Shown in pieces: positions 46,898-57,645 of a DNA stretch of 64,000 bases. The stretch covers positions 64,509,628 through 64,573,627 of the forward strand of contig CM077667.1 of assembly GCA_039707655.1 (NCBI GenBank). The letters are read 5' to 3'. The notes beneath the pieces are model-generated. The model was not told the DNA's origin and searched no databases. It saw only the letters and a list, made by a program, of their open reading frames with translations. Position 1 is the stretch's first letter. Each line of letters starts with the position of its first letter. A program made the position numbers and the translations under genes. The stretch is from Elymus sibiricus (taxonomy: Eukaryota > Streptophyta > Magnoliopsida > Poales > Poaceae).

Positions 46898-47399
46898 TGT
46901 CGGTGTCAAAACCGGCGGATCTCGGGTAGGGGGTCCCGAACTGTGGATCTTGGATCGATGGGTAACAGGAGACAAGGGAGACGGTATTTACCCAGGTTCG
47001 GGCCCTTTTGATGGAGGTAAAACCCTACGTCCTGCTTTGTTTGTATTGATGATGGTGTATCGAGTACAGAGTTGATCTACCACGAGATCGTATGTAGTGG
47101 TCTAAACCCTAAGAGCTATGCTCGTATGATGATATGATCTATGATGATCTGATTGTCCCTAATGACTAGCCTGGCCTCGGCATATATAACACACCAGAGG
47201 CCTAGGATAACAAGAGTCCTAGTCGGCTACGTCGGTGGAGAGGAGTCCTTGTCTTGATCACCAAGTCTTGTGGAATCATCCTCGTATGCATCATGGGCTG
47301 TCCGAACTGGCCCATTAGTGAACCGCCCTGGGGGTCCTCAGCCCGACCCACTGGTCGGGAGACGACGTGGTGAGTACCCCCTAGTCCAGGACACCATCC
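46898..47399 (-). repeat. Element 4 outer 5' LTR (502 bp)
   Basis: Nearly identical to 41522-42023. The terminal base at 47399 is C where A is expected. Host sequence GAAGGGTTGGTAGGAGTTAACC follows and corresponds to element 3 sequence near 30045-30065. Confidence 0.8.
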
Positions 47400-49484
47400 G
47401 AAGGGTTGGTAGGAGTTAACCATCGCGCGATCCCGACCTCCACACAAAGAAAGGCAATAAATAAATAAATCATGCTCCGACTTCGTCACATAACGGTTCA
47501 CCATACGTGCATGCTACGGGAATCACAAACTTTAACACAAGTATTTCTACCAATCCACAATTACTCACTAGCATGCCTCTAATATCACAATCTTTATATC
47601 TCAAAACAATCATAAGGAATCAAACTTCTCATAGTATTCAATGCACTTTATATGAAAGTTTTTATTATATCTCTCTTGGATGCCCATCATATTAGGACTA
47701 AATTCATAACCTAAGCAAATTACCATGCTGCTTAGAGACTCTCAAAATAATATAAGTGAAGCATGAGAGTTCATCAATTTCTAAAAAAACACCGCCGTGC
47801 TCTAAAAAGATATAAGTGAAGTACTAGAGCAAATTGACAAACTACTCCAAAAAGATATAAGTGAAGATCAATGAGTAGGTAAACAATCAAGTAGCTATGT
47901 GAGGGCTCTCTCTCTCTCTCTCAATAAAGATTTTCATATCTGAGTATTTTATTTAAACAGCAAGCAAAAGAAAAATAACACTCCAAGAATAGAATGCATC
48001 ATGTGAAAGAATAAAAATTTAGGCTCAACATAGGCTAACCGATAGTTGACGAAGAGAGGTGGGATGCTTAGCATCCCCAAGCTTAGATGCTTGAGAGTTC
48101 TTGAAATATTTACTTGGGGTGCCTTGGGCATCCCCAAGCTTGAGCTTTTGTATCTTGTTCAATCCTCTCATATCCAGGTTTCAGCTATTCTCAAAAACTT
48201 CATCCACACAAAACTCAAAAAGAACTCGTGAGATAGGTTAGTACACATAAGAACAAATCAACACTTCATGTACTGCCAAGACAAGTTGCACAATAATTTT
48301 TAAACATTAGGTACTGTATACTATCATTTTCACAATTTATATCTACCAATATAGGCTATGGAAACTATAGGATAAGTAGATAACAAAACTATGACAACAA
48401 TCTGTCCAAACAGAACAGTCTGTAGCAATTTATGAAAACAGTGTACTTCTGTAACTCAAAAAATTATGAAAATTTAGGAAATGCTAAATAATTTATATGA
48501 CAATACTGTGTAAAAATTGCAGAAACTTTCCATGTTCCAGTAAAATATGAAAATTCAAACACTACAGCATAAGTTTCTGTTTTTACCCAGCACATATCAA
48601 AACATGCAATGCAAGCATCCTAAGGCAATTCTTGGAACCTTTTATTGAAAAACAAGATTATAAATAACACCTAACAGAGAACAACCAAATAAAATGACAC
48701 TCCAAGCAAAACTCATATTATGTGACGAATAAAAATATAGCTCCAAGTAAGATATACCGATAGTGTTGAAGATGAAAGAGGGGATGCCTTCCGGGGCATC
48801 CCCAAGCTTAGGCGCTTGAGTATTCCTTGGATATTACCTTGGGGGTGCCTTGGGAATCCCCAAGCTTAGGTTCTTGTCAGTCCTTATTCTCCTCATATCG
48901 GTGTCTCACCCAAAACTTGAAAACTTCAATCACACAAAACTTAACGGAACTTTGTGAGAAGGGTTAGTGTAATAAAGATAGATCATTCACTTAGGTACTG
49001 TCAACACAAGATTAATAATTGTTCCCACATGATACCTACTGTATTCTACTATTCCTATAATTTATATCACTGAATATAAGCTATGGGAACACTAAAACAA
49101 GCAAACTATGCATGCAAAACAGAATCTGTCAAAAACAGAACAGTCTGTGAAGATCTGTAGTGTAAATATACTTCCCTGTCTCTAAAAATTCTGTAAAATT
49201 AGCACAACCTGAAGAATTTGTATTTCAAGACTGTGTAATATTTTTAGGTCATTATCATGCTCCAGTAAAAAATGAAAAATCTTGTACAGGAGTCAAAAGT
49301 TTCTGTTTTGGTTCAGCATCAGTTCTACTCATCTTGTGAGTCATCCCAAAGGTTTTACTTGGCACTTTATTGAAACAAAAGCTATAAAACATGATTACTA
49401 TAGTAGCCTAATCATGTGAACACACTAAAACAGTAGGGATAAATATTGGGTTGTCTCCCAACAAGCGCTTTTCTTTAATGCCTT
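47400..49484 (-). other. Element 2 non-coding interior with duplicated module
   Basis: It contains ATATAAGTGAAG motifs at 47753, 47811 and 47857, and hairpin blocks at 48055-48140 and 48778-48870. The ACAGTCTGT...TTCCAGTAAAA blocks lie at 48415-48545 and 49138-49268. The hairpin plus ACAGTCTGT unit is present twice, about 720 bp apart. No coding potential was recognised. Confidence 0.65.
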
Positions 49485-50291
49485 TTAGCTAGGCATGATG
49501 ATTTCAATGATGCTCTCATAAAAGATAAGAATTGAAACATGCAAGAGAGCATCATGAAGCATATGACTAGCACATTTAAGCCTAACCCACTTCCTATGCA
49601 TAGGGATTTTGTGAGCAAACAACTTATGAGAACAAGAATCAACTAGCATAGGAAGGTAAAACAAGCAAAACTTCAAGATTTTCAACACATAGAGAGGAAA
49701 CTTGATATTATTGCAATTCCTACAAGCATGTACTCCTCCCTCATAATAATTTTTAGTAGCATCATGAATGAATTCAACCATATAACTATCACATAAAGCA
49801 TTCTTTTCATGATTCATAAGCATAGAAAATTTGTCACTCTCCACATAAGCAAATTTATTCTCATCAATAGTAGTGGGAGCAAACTCAACAAAATAACTAT
49901 CATGTGAAGCATAATCCAATTGAAAATTAAAATCATGATAACAAGTCTCATGGTTATCATTATTCTTTATAGCATACGTGTCATCACAATAATCATCATA
50001 AATAGGAGGCATGCCATCATCATCATAAATTTGCTCATCAAAACTTGGGAGACTAAAAATATCATCTTCATCAAACATAGCATCCCCAAGCTTGTGGCTT
50101 TGCATATCATTAGCATCATGGATATTCAGAGAATTCATACTAGCAATATTGGAATCATGCTCATCATTTAAGGAATTCTCATTAAGTATTTTAATAAATT
50201 CTTCCTCTACCAATTGAGCACAATTTTCCAAACCATCATTTTCACGGAAGACATTAAAAAGACGAACCAATTGATGCAACCTAAACTCCAT
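49485..50291 (-). CDS. 268-aa ORF of unknown function in element 2
   Basis: It starts MEFRLHQLVRLFNVF about 100 bp after the primer site, the same location as the 448-aa ORF of element 3, and is uninterrupted. Residues 70-140 are Asp-rich (FDEDDIFSLPSFDEQIYDDD, IYDDYCDDTYAI). The C-terminal third has FIHDATKNYYEGG, ACRNCNNIKFPLYVLKI, a hydrophobic FCLFYLPMLV stretch and HKIPMHRKWVRLKC. The NYYE-G, PLYV and PMHRK.VRL.C blocks are shared in order with element 3. No Gag, protease, reverse transcriptase or integrase motif was seen. Function unknown; it could be a diverged accessory protein or the product of a captured, duplicated sequence. Confidence 0.65.
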   Translation of the reverse strand: MEFRLHQLVRLFNVFRENDGLENCAQLVEEEFIKILNENSLNDEHDSNIASMNSLNIHDANDMQSHKLGDAMFDEDDIFSLPSFDEQIYDDDGMPPIYDDYCDDTYAIKNNDNHETCYHDFNFQLDYASHDSYFVEFAPTTIDENKFAYVESDKFSMLMNHEKNALCDSYMVEFIHDATKNYYEGGVHACRNCNNIKFPLYVLKILKFCLFYLPMLVDSCSHKLFAHKIPMHRKWVRLKCASHMLHDALLHVSILIFYESIIEIIMPS

Positions 50292-50388
50292 TTTTTTGTA
50301 GTTTTCTTTTATAGACTAAACTAATGATAAAACAAGAAACTAAAAGTTTCAATTGCAAGATCTAAAGATATACCTTCAAGCACTCACC

Positions 50389-50406
50389 TCCCCAGCAACG
50401 GCGCCA
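50389..50406 (-). other. tRNA-Asp primer binding site of element 2 (one mismatch)
   Basis: - strand TGGCGCCGTTGCTGGGGA, differing at one base from the perfect tRNA-Asp complement seen in elements 1 and 3. Confidence 0.75.
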
Positions 50407-50416
50407 GAAAAGAGCT

Positions 50417-52088
50417 TGATATCTACTACGCAACCTTCTTCTTGTAGACTCGTGTTGGGCCTCCAAGCGCAGAGTTTTGTAGGACAGTAGCAAATTTCCC
50501 TCAAGTGGATGACCTAAGGTTTATCAATCCGTAGGAGGCGTAGGATGAAGATGATCTCTCTCAAACAACCCTGCAACCAAATAACAAAAAGTCTCTTGTG
50601 TCCCCAACACACCCAATACAATGGTAAATTGTATAGGTGCACTAGTTCGGCGAAGAGATGGTGATACAAGTGTAATTTGGATGGTAGATATAGGTTTTTG
50701 TAATCTGAAAATATAAAAACAGCAAGGTAACCAATGATAAAAGTGAGCACAAACGGTATTGCAATACTTAGAAACAAGGCCTAGGGTTCATACTTTCACT
50801 AGTGCAAGTTCTCTCAACAATACTGACATAGTTGAATCATATGGAAATCCCTCACGTGCGACAAAGAGTTCACTCCAAAGTCACAAATAGCGGAGAACAA
50901 ACGAAGAAATTATTGTAGGGTACGAAACCACCTAAAAGTTATATTTTCCGATCAATCGTATGAGCTATCCCTATAAGTGTCACGAACAGCCCTAGAGTTC
51001 GTACTAGTATAACACCTTAAGATACACATCAACCAAAACCCTAATGTCACCTAGATACTCTGATGTCACCACGAGTACCCATGGGCTTGATTATACGATA
51101 TGCATCACACAATTTCAGATTCATCATGTTCAATCCAACACAAAGAACTTCAAAGAGTGCCCCAAAGTTTCTACCGGAGAGTCAAGACGAAAACATGTGC
51201 CAACCCCTATGCATAGATTCCCAAGGTCACGAAACCCGCAAGTTGATCACCAAAACATACATCAAGTGGATCAATAGAACATCCCATTGTCACCACAGAT
51301 ATCCCATCGCAAGATATACATCAAGTGTTCTCAAATCCTTTAAAGACTCAATCCGATAAGAAAACTTCAAAGGGAAAACTCAATTCATCACAAGAAGATA
51401 GAGAGGGGAAAACTCCATATGATTCATCTATATCAATAAAGCTCGCGATACATCAAGATCGTGCCATCTCAAGAACACGAGAGAGAGAGATCAAACACAT
51501 AGCTACTGGTACATACCCTCAGCCCCGAGGGTGAACTACTCCCTCCTCGTCATGGAGACCGCCGGGATGATGAAGATGGCCTCCGGTGATGGTTTCCCCC
51601 TCCGGCAGGGTGCCGGAATGGGCTCCTGATTGGTTTTTCGTGGCTACAGAGGCTTGCGGCGGCGGAACTCCCGATCTAGGTTTCTTTCTGGGGGTTTTGG
51701 TATTTATAAGAATTTTTGGCGTCGGTCTCACGTCAAGGAGGGCCACGAGGCGACGACAAGCCAGGGGGGCGCGCCCTAAGGGGGGGGGGGCGCCCCCTAG
51801 GCTTGTGGTGGCCTTGTGGCTCTTCTGGCCCAACTCCAATGCCTTGTGGGCTTCTTCTGGTCCATAAAAAATCATCGTAAGTTTTTATTCCGTTTGGACT
51901 CCGTTTGATATTCCTTTTCTGTAAAACTCAAAAACAAGGAAAAAACAGAAACTCGCACTGGGCTTTAGGTTAATAGGTTAGTCCCAAAAATAATATAAAA
52001 TAGCATATAAATGCATATAAAACATCCAAAACAGATAATATAATAGCATGGAACAATCAAAAATTATAGATACGTTGGAGACGTATCA
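50417..52088 (-). repeat. Element 2 5' LTR (1672 bp)
   Basis: - strand TGATACGTCTCCAACG at 52088 to TAGATATCA at 50417. It contains GGCGCGCCC and GGGGGCGCCCCC blocks at about 51768-51800 and the run of nine Gs that differs from the partner LTR. Confidence 0.9.
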
Positions 52089-52093
52089 CCCCT

Positions 52094-53403
52094 GGATCCC
52101 TGCGAGCGAGTCAAGAAGAATCATCACACCAAAAGGAGGAACTATGTTGTCAAAGGTGGATGAACTGTTCGATCCGCACACCAGCCAGTGGGATGTACAT
52201 CTTATTCAGGATATATTCTTCCCTGTAGATGTGAGCAGAATTCTCCAAATTCCCTTGCATCTTAAAGCGGTGGAACATTTTATTGCCTGGCAGTTTACCA
52301 GGTCTGGGACTTTCTCGGTACGATCAGCATACCACATTGAGTTTAATAACCAGTTCGGCAGAAACTTTGGCAGACTAGAGAATGCGGGTAGATCTCATAT
52401 GAACCCAGTGTGGAACCGGCTGTGGCATCTCCGGTTACCAGGGAAGATAAAACATTTTGGATGGAAGATTCTAAAGGGGGTTCTGCCTTGTCTTGGTGTG
52501 CTAGCAGGGAGACACGTTCCGCTACTTCCCCAATGCCCTGTATGCAGAATCGGGATGGAAGATATACAACACTGCATCTTCACGTGCCTGAGAGCGAGAC
52601 AAGTCTGGTCTGAACTGCAGCTCACAGATACAATCCAAAAGGCAGTAGCTCAAGATCATTCGGGGTCCATAACCCTCGAGATCCTACTACAAAATCAGTC
52701 CCTGATACATGAGATACCGGCATCGGAACTAACCCTATCGACCATGTGGTATATTTGGTGGCAGCGCAGGCAAGTGGTGAAAGGGGAGACAATCCAAACT
52801 CCTAACAGAACGGCTTTGTCAGTTAGGGCCCTGGCTACGAACTTTGTACGAGCAAACACCCCCAATCAACCAAGTCGAAGGACTGACCAAAGTTGGAGAA
52901 AGCCAGATCCAGGTATGATAAAGATCAATGTGGACGCATCGTTTCATGTTGAAAACTTAGCGGGTGCTTGTGGAGCTGTTGCGAGAGATGAGCATGGCAG
53001 CTTCATTGCAGCGGCAACCTAGGTTTTACCTCATGCCCCAACATCGGAGTCGGCGGAAATAAATGCTATCCGATATGGCTTGATCCTGGCGGCAAATATA
53101 GGTTGTACTAAAATCGCCATTGAATCAGACAGCATGATGGCCCTAGAGGCAGTTTCAAACCTTGAGACATATATGGGTGGCGAAGTACCAATTATCACTC
53201 AAGCAACACTTATGGCCATGGAGTTCTCGGATATTAACTTTACTTGGCGTTCTAGGAAAGCAAATCTTGTTGCTGATTGTTTGGCAAAGCACTGCTACAG
53301 CTCGAACATCTCTGAATTTTGGGACACCTCACCCCCAGACTTTATTCTTACACACTTTGTAAATGATATGGCTATTATTTCAGGAATAAAGTTATGGATA
53401 TTC
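52094..53403 (+). pseudogene. LINE ORF2, second part: zf-RVT and RNase H
   Basis: This resumes after the CCCCT duplication with WIPASESRR. A zf-RVT block follows with WRKIL-type WHLRLPGKIKHFGWK and CPVCRIGMEDIQHCIFTC. RNase H then runs KINVDASFH (Asp), SAEINAI (Glu), AIESDSM (Asp) and LVADCLAKH (Asp), so all four catalytic acidic residues are kept. One in-frame TAG at 53020 interrupts between AAAT and VLPHAP. The frame ends just before the poly-A. It is part of the same dead LINE copy as 34612-37433. Confidence 0.8.
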
Positions 53404-53418
53404 AAAAAAAAAAAAAAA
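53404..53418 (+). other. LINE poly-A tail
   Basis: Fifteen consecutive A residues immediately after the end of ORF2. Confidence 0.8.
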
Positions 53419-54680
53419 CAGATCGGTGGGGGTGGTCGGTACAGGGATGCCGGCGACACGGGCTACCCGCGATGGGATCCAGCGTCCGCTGGACGCTGGT
53501 CTTCTCAGAGGATCGAGCCGAGGCACTCAAGGAGATCCAACGGAGTGCGGCCTTCTCGGTGGATCCAGCCGAGGCGCGCGAGGGCATCTTCCTAGTGTTT
53601 GAAGTTGGTGACCGAGGAGGCGGCGGCGTACGTCGGCGATAGCGCGCAAGCCGTGCACGAGGCCACGGAGACTACTCCGCTCTCCCCGACCCTCGACCGC
53701 ATGCTCTCCGAGCTCCACTACCTTCGCTCCACTCTCGCCGCGTCGCTGCCCTCCACATCACCGTGGCGATGATGTGAGTTTCGCCACTCTCAAGCCGTTT
53801 TCCCCTCCCCTCTCCTATTGCCTCGTCAACTGCGAGCCAATCTTCCCTCCTTCCCACCTCTCATCCTCCACTAATTCTTCATCTGCTCTTACAATCTAGT
53901 ATTATGATTTACGGTGTTCTCTCTACTCCAAAATGAATGCACTTCTCGGATTCGAGCTCAGTTGTGCTTGGTGCCTGGATGAGAGTTGGTTCTGCTCGGT
54001 TGGAAGGTGGGTCATCAAAAGAATAAAGCAAAGCCGCATTAGTATTTTCCAGTTCTTATGCAAAATTTTCACTATCGAAATTTTAATCTGAAAAATTTCC
54101 GAGTAGAATTTGCCTTTTGTGTGGACTGGATGCGAGAATGTTGTTTAGATCATAAAGTGTTTGCTTCATGTTCCTAAACTTGGCCTGAATAGATGTACTT
54201 ATGGTTATTGTATAATAAGAGGTGTACACTAATTATTGGAAAAAGCTCTTTCCATTTCCTATGAAAATTGAACTTTTTTGCTTAGCCCAATGTATTATAT
54301 TGACTGCGCAAGAGATGTGCCTTACATTCAGTATTAATAATAGTACACACTCAGACCTTGCCGTTGATGGTTGCCGCTGCTATAAACTTGAGATTCTCCG
54401 CATAATATTCTCCTCCCTGCATATACGTAACACTGAATTTCTAGGTTGAGCAATCATATAGCAGAGAAAGATTAAAGCCTGAGTGTAGTCATTTTGATAT
54501 ATAGCGATCTTTGCATAAGCTCTGCCTCAAGTCCAATTCATCAGTATGTTTTCTTTCTATTTTTGGAACCATTTGTAAGTTGATCCAGTTTGGAGAATAT
54601 ATCCTATGTGAGGAAGATGATGTTTCAAGTGCCAAATGAAGGCAATATCTAATAAGATGGCTTCTATTTTGATTGTATAG
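53419..54680 (+). other. Gene-like but unassigned sequence
   Basis: A GC-rich stretch (53420-53770) has coding-like composition, for example DRMLSELHYLRSTL read in one frame near 53690, followed by GATGATGTGAG-type sequence. No family was recognised. The rest is AT-rich and intron-like, leading to the ATPase fragment. These may be other pieces of captured genes. Confidence 0.35.
54390..54560. repeat. Direct repeat, first copy (partner 55500-55665)
   Basis: GAGATTCTC, CCCTGCATATA, CAGAGAAAGATTAAAGCCTG and TAGCGATCTTTGCATAAGC appear in the same order in both copies, about 1.1 kb apart, with moderate divergence. Confidence 0.75.
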
Positions 54681-54785
54681 GTCAGCAAATGCAGCAGTTG
54701 GTGTGATCGCAGAAACAAATGCTGAAAAAGCACTCGAGGTTCTTACTTCTAAACAAGGCTCTAACGTGGTGCTTAATTCTGCAGA
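54681..54785 (+). pseudogene. Exon fragment of an ECA-type Ca2+-ATPase (P2A ATPase)
   Basis: After a GATTGTATAG acceptor the frame reads SANAAVGVIAETNAEKALEV, the hallmark block at the start of the cytosolic actuator region of SERCA/ECA P-type ATPases, closest in my recollection to plant ECA3. The following TSKQGSNVVLN sits where these pumps have a stretch leading to VLRNG. The fragment ends near TCTGCAG. No other ATPase exon (phosphorylation motif DKTGT, membrane helices) was seen nearby. This is a single-exon relic or captured fragment, not a gene. Confidence 0.65.
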
Positions 54786-55931
54786 TCTGATTTACTGCTG
54801 TTTGATATGTTATTCTCTTTGCAAATGTTGTGAGATATGTGTGGCTTTAATCTTCTGCTGCCCTACTTTTTCCCTTTCCCCCTCTTTACCTAGAAACATC
54901 TATATAAAAACTTAAGAGGTGGAACCTGGGAGTGTTTAAAAGACTGGTATCTAATATCTTGGATGCATGATTGCGTATTGCACCATGTTTATCCTGGTCA
55001 TGTTCTCCTATTTTGAACTCCCAGCCTTGAACTTGAACGCCAGTGTCCATCGCGACTTGCCTTCCCTAGGCGAGAGGTCGTCCAAGATGGCCGCCATGCC
55101 GGCTGTTCCTACCCCTGCGGTGGCGGCCAAATGTGTTCCTGTTCTAGGTGAGGTCTGCACTCTGCAGCGCCACTCTCTGTCTCTCAAGCCCTAATCAGCG
55201 TTGCGGCAGCGACTGCCACCACAGACGACATCCCATCCTCTCACTTCCAGGCGACGAGGCGGCGGCGCGTGCGCCCCCAAAACAAATCCATGTGCGTGCA
55301 GATCGTCTGAGTGTCGCCTCCACCTGAGCAACACCTACAAATTCGTTCAAGGCCCCATCTGGTTGTTATATTGGGCAGAGAAAAAAACATAGCCTACAGG
55401 TTCGGCTCTTAAATCCAATGGTCCGTCTTCATATTTCTAATAGGATGGATTGACACTATTATTTTGCTACATTTATGGAAGTAAGTTAAACTACCCTTGT
55501 GTGAGATTCTCTGCAAAATATTGTCCCTGCATATATGTAGCACTAATTTGTAGGTCGAGCAAATCATATACCAGAGAAAGATTAAAGCCTGAGTTTATTC
55601 ATGTTGCAGGATAGCGATCTTTGCATAAGCACTGCCTGAAACCCAGTTGATCAGTATGTTCTCTTCCTATACCATCGTTGATCAGTATACTTTGTTTGAT
55701 AATATTTTCCTTTCTATGATGAGACATGTTGACTAGGTTTGTTATCTCCGTAGGTATCTATGTAGATATGTCAATGTGATTTTTAGCATTGCAAACTAAA
55801 TTTCATATTTATATCTTTTATTTGTAGTGGACTGTATTACAATTAAGTCTTAACAACCTGAACATGATACATATGACATATTCTTTTCTCTCTCCCCGTT
55901 GTGGAGTCCAACAAGTTAACTTCTAGGGCAT
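54786..55931. other. Unassigned spacer with the second repeat copy
   Basis: GC-rich short frames (54967-55392) are without recognised domains. The direct repeat second copy is at 55500-55665. AT-rich DNA follows up to the 14-bp target duplication. Confidence 0.35.
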
Positions 55932-55945
55932 GTTAACCGAGGGTG

Positions 55946-57543
55946 GTGTAGGCGGTACTCCCCCCACCCCCCCCCCCCCCCCCCCCGCGTCGCCCTCCTC
56001 TGGCGGCACGGGGGGAACCCTAGCCGCCGCAGCTAGCGGCCACCTCCGGCGCCCTCCCTCGCGTCACCGCCGCCGGAGGGCCGGCCGGCGAAGCCGTGAA
56101 GGGCCCCAGGAAGGTGGCGGCGGGGCGGATCTGGCCTCTGGCGCCTCCACCCCGCGATCTCCACCGCCGCCCCACTCTGCATCGCGTCGCCCCTCCCCCC
56201 GGCGGTGGCTGCCCCCTCCGGTGAGGCTGCGCGGCCGAAGCTCCAGGCTAGCCGCCCCCCGTGCTCCCTCGGCCGTCGCTGGTGACCCCCCTCCCCCGCG
56301 CCTCCGCCCTCGACCCGAGACCCCTCCCCGGCGCTTCTCGGGCGTCCTCCCCAACTGCTGCTTGAGCTTGCCGGTTCGGAGGTGGAACCGGCGTCCCTGG
56401 CATGGCCATGGACGCCATCATCTGCAGCCTTCCCCATCCCCTGCGATAGCGCGGCCCAGCCTTTGTGTTGTCGGCCATGGATGGGTGCGGGTCCTGCGGA
56501 TGGTTGCGGGGGCGTTCGCGGCCTGCTGCCTTCCTTGGGCAGGCGCCCCCCCTCCCCCCGCGGTCTCCGGCGGCACTTCCTCTCCCTGAGCCACGGTGAC
56601 GGCTCTCGGTTGGAGGCGGTGACGCTTATGTGGTTATGGTAGACACGAGTCATCTTTGCTGGCGCTGTCCCGGCCCCGGCGGTCTCGGGCCCGCGTCTCT
56701 CCGGTTTCCCCGCCGTCGGCGTCCTTTGTCGGGCAGCTCCGGCCTCGGTGACCAAGTGGCTGCGTCCCTTCCAGCTCACTTGGTTCGCCGATGTCCGATG
56801 GCTAAGGCCACGGCAGCTCGGATCTGCGTCCCTCCAGTCCTAGCCTGCCGGCGTTGCTAGACGTCGTCGCCCAAACCAGCCGCATGGTTCTCGTCGCCTG
56901 TCCTACCACGTATGCCTCAAAGCCTCATCCTTTTACCAGATCTAAAGGTCGTGGGTCTGGAGGCGGTGCCACCCTCCGACGGCAGGCGCAGCCCCTCCAA
57001 CCCCCTTCCGTCATGGTGCTGCCGGCCAATGTTGGCTCCCTCATCTTCGTTTCCAGATTTTGTGGCTATGGGATTGCTCTGCTTCTGGCCTGGGAGAGAT
57101 CTCTGCTCGGCTTGCCGATGCTGGCAACGGCGGCGCCCGCGGGCGTCGTTTCCTTCTTGGAGGCGTTTCCAAGGCCTTAAGCCGTGCCCCTCTTCGAGCT
57201 CAGGGGAAACCCTAGGTCCGGTTTTTCCGGACTGGATGGTGACGGCGTCTCGGCGTCGTTTTCCTTCTTGAAGGCGCTATCTTGCTTGCTCGCGGTGTCC
57301 CTGATTTTGGCTTGGGTGATGTTGGAGTTCTTGCTTGTTCGGCATGGCCGCTCTTGGTTTGGGTTTGGTAGGTTTAGTTGTGTTGTATCCTCTTTTCGGG
57401 CCGAGCATCCCTTGCCTTTCTGCTCCGGACACCATGTTCACGCCTGCGTGCGTTCGTGTCATGTGTTGTATCCCTCGATGTACTCATTCTACTCCTTCTA
57501 TCAATGAAAAGATACGCAAGATTTGCGTATTCGTGAAAAAAAA
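55946..57543 (+). mobile_element. 1.6-kb GC-rich non-LTR retro-insertion with 14-bp TSD
   Basis: Flanking GTTAACCGAGGGTG occurs at 55932-55945 and 57544-57557. The 3' end is a short hairpin, ATACGCAAGATTTGCGTAT, followed by TCGTG and an A-run. This tail is one I associate with grass LINE-type elements. The interior is very GC-rich, with a C-run at about 55963-55986. ORFs are open on both strands (such as 55930-56589 and 56033-56779) because of composition; none has a reverse transcriptase or other domain. It is probably a non-autonomous LINE derivative or a retroposed transcript mobilised by one. Confidence 0.7.
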
Positions 57544-57557
57544 GTTAACCGAGGGTG

Positions 57558-57645
57558 TGACTTGTAGGTGAGGGAGATGACGGCAGGCTTTTGTTCCCCT
57601 TCTATTGAGCCTTTTTTCTCCATGAACGACATCAATACCACATAC
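57558..57645. other. Spacer before the CACTA element
   Basis: Short sequence without features. Confidence 0.4.

Larger units (their letters stand above)
40229..47399 (-). mobile_element. Nested LTR element with shared LTR and repeated 5' region (element 4)
   Basis: On the - strand, from right to left: LTR 46898-47399, 5' internal region 45605-46897, 3' internal region 42024-45604 ending in a TTCAGGGGGCTAC polypurine tract, LTR 41522-42023, then a second copy of the 5' internal region (40229-41521) that stops abruptly. LTRs begin TGATGGTGTCCTGGAC and end TTTTGACACCGACA, a frequent Triticeae Gypsy-type terminus. No gag-pol coding was found. The host element resumes on both sides. No matching target duplication was found, in keeping with truncation of the left side. 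Confidence 0.75.
37434..52088 (-). mobile_element. Non-autonomous Gypsy-like LTR element inserted in the LINE (element 2)
   Basis: The element reads on the - strand. The 5' LTR is 50417-52088, the primer site 50389-50406, the ORF 49485-50291, and the 3' LTR 37434-39067. Net of the nested insertion (40229-47399) it is about 7.5 kb, the same size as element 3. No gag-pol domains were found. Shared internal modules are the duplicated hairpin/ACAGTCTGT block (48020-49330) and the ATATAAGTGAAG array (47750-47870). LTRs are very similar, so insertion is relatively recent. The host target is LINE ORF2. Confidence 0.9.
34247..53418 (+). mobile_element. LINE retrotransposon, split by an LTR element
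   Basis: Left part 34247-37433, right part 52094-53418, together about 4.5 kb. The order is the C-terminal end of ORF1, then ORF2 with AP-type endonuclease, reverse transcriptase, zf-RVT region and RNase H, ending in a 15-nt poly-A at 53404. The interrupting element (37434-52088) carries a CCCCT duplication. Removing it and one duplication rejoins the Asp-Pro-Trp-Ile-Pro segment in frame. The LINE's own 5' end and target duplication were not found, so the left border is provisional. Confidence 0.85.

Noticed and set aside
55930..56860. Long GC-rich frames on both strands (219, 248 and 96 aa)
   Set aside because: Stops are rare in such composition, frames are open on both strands, and no domain is seen. 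The whole lies in a retro-insertion with target duplications.
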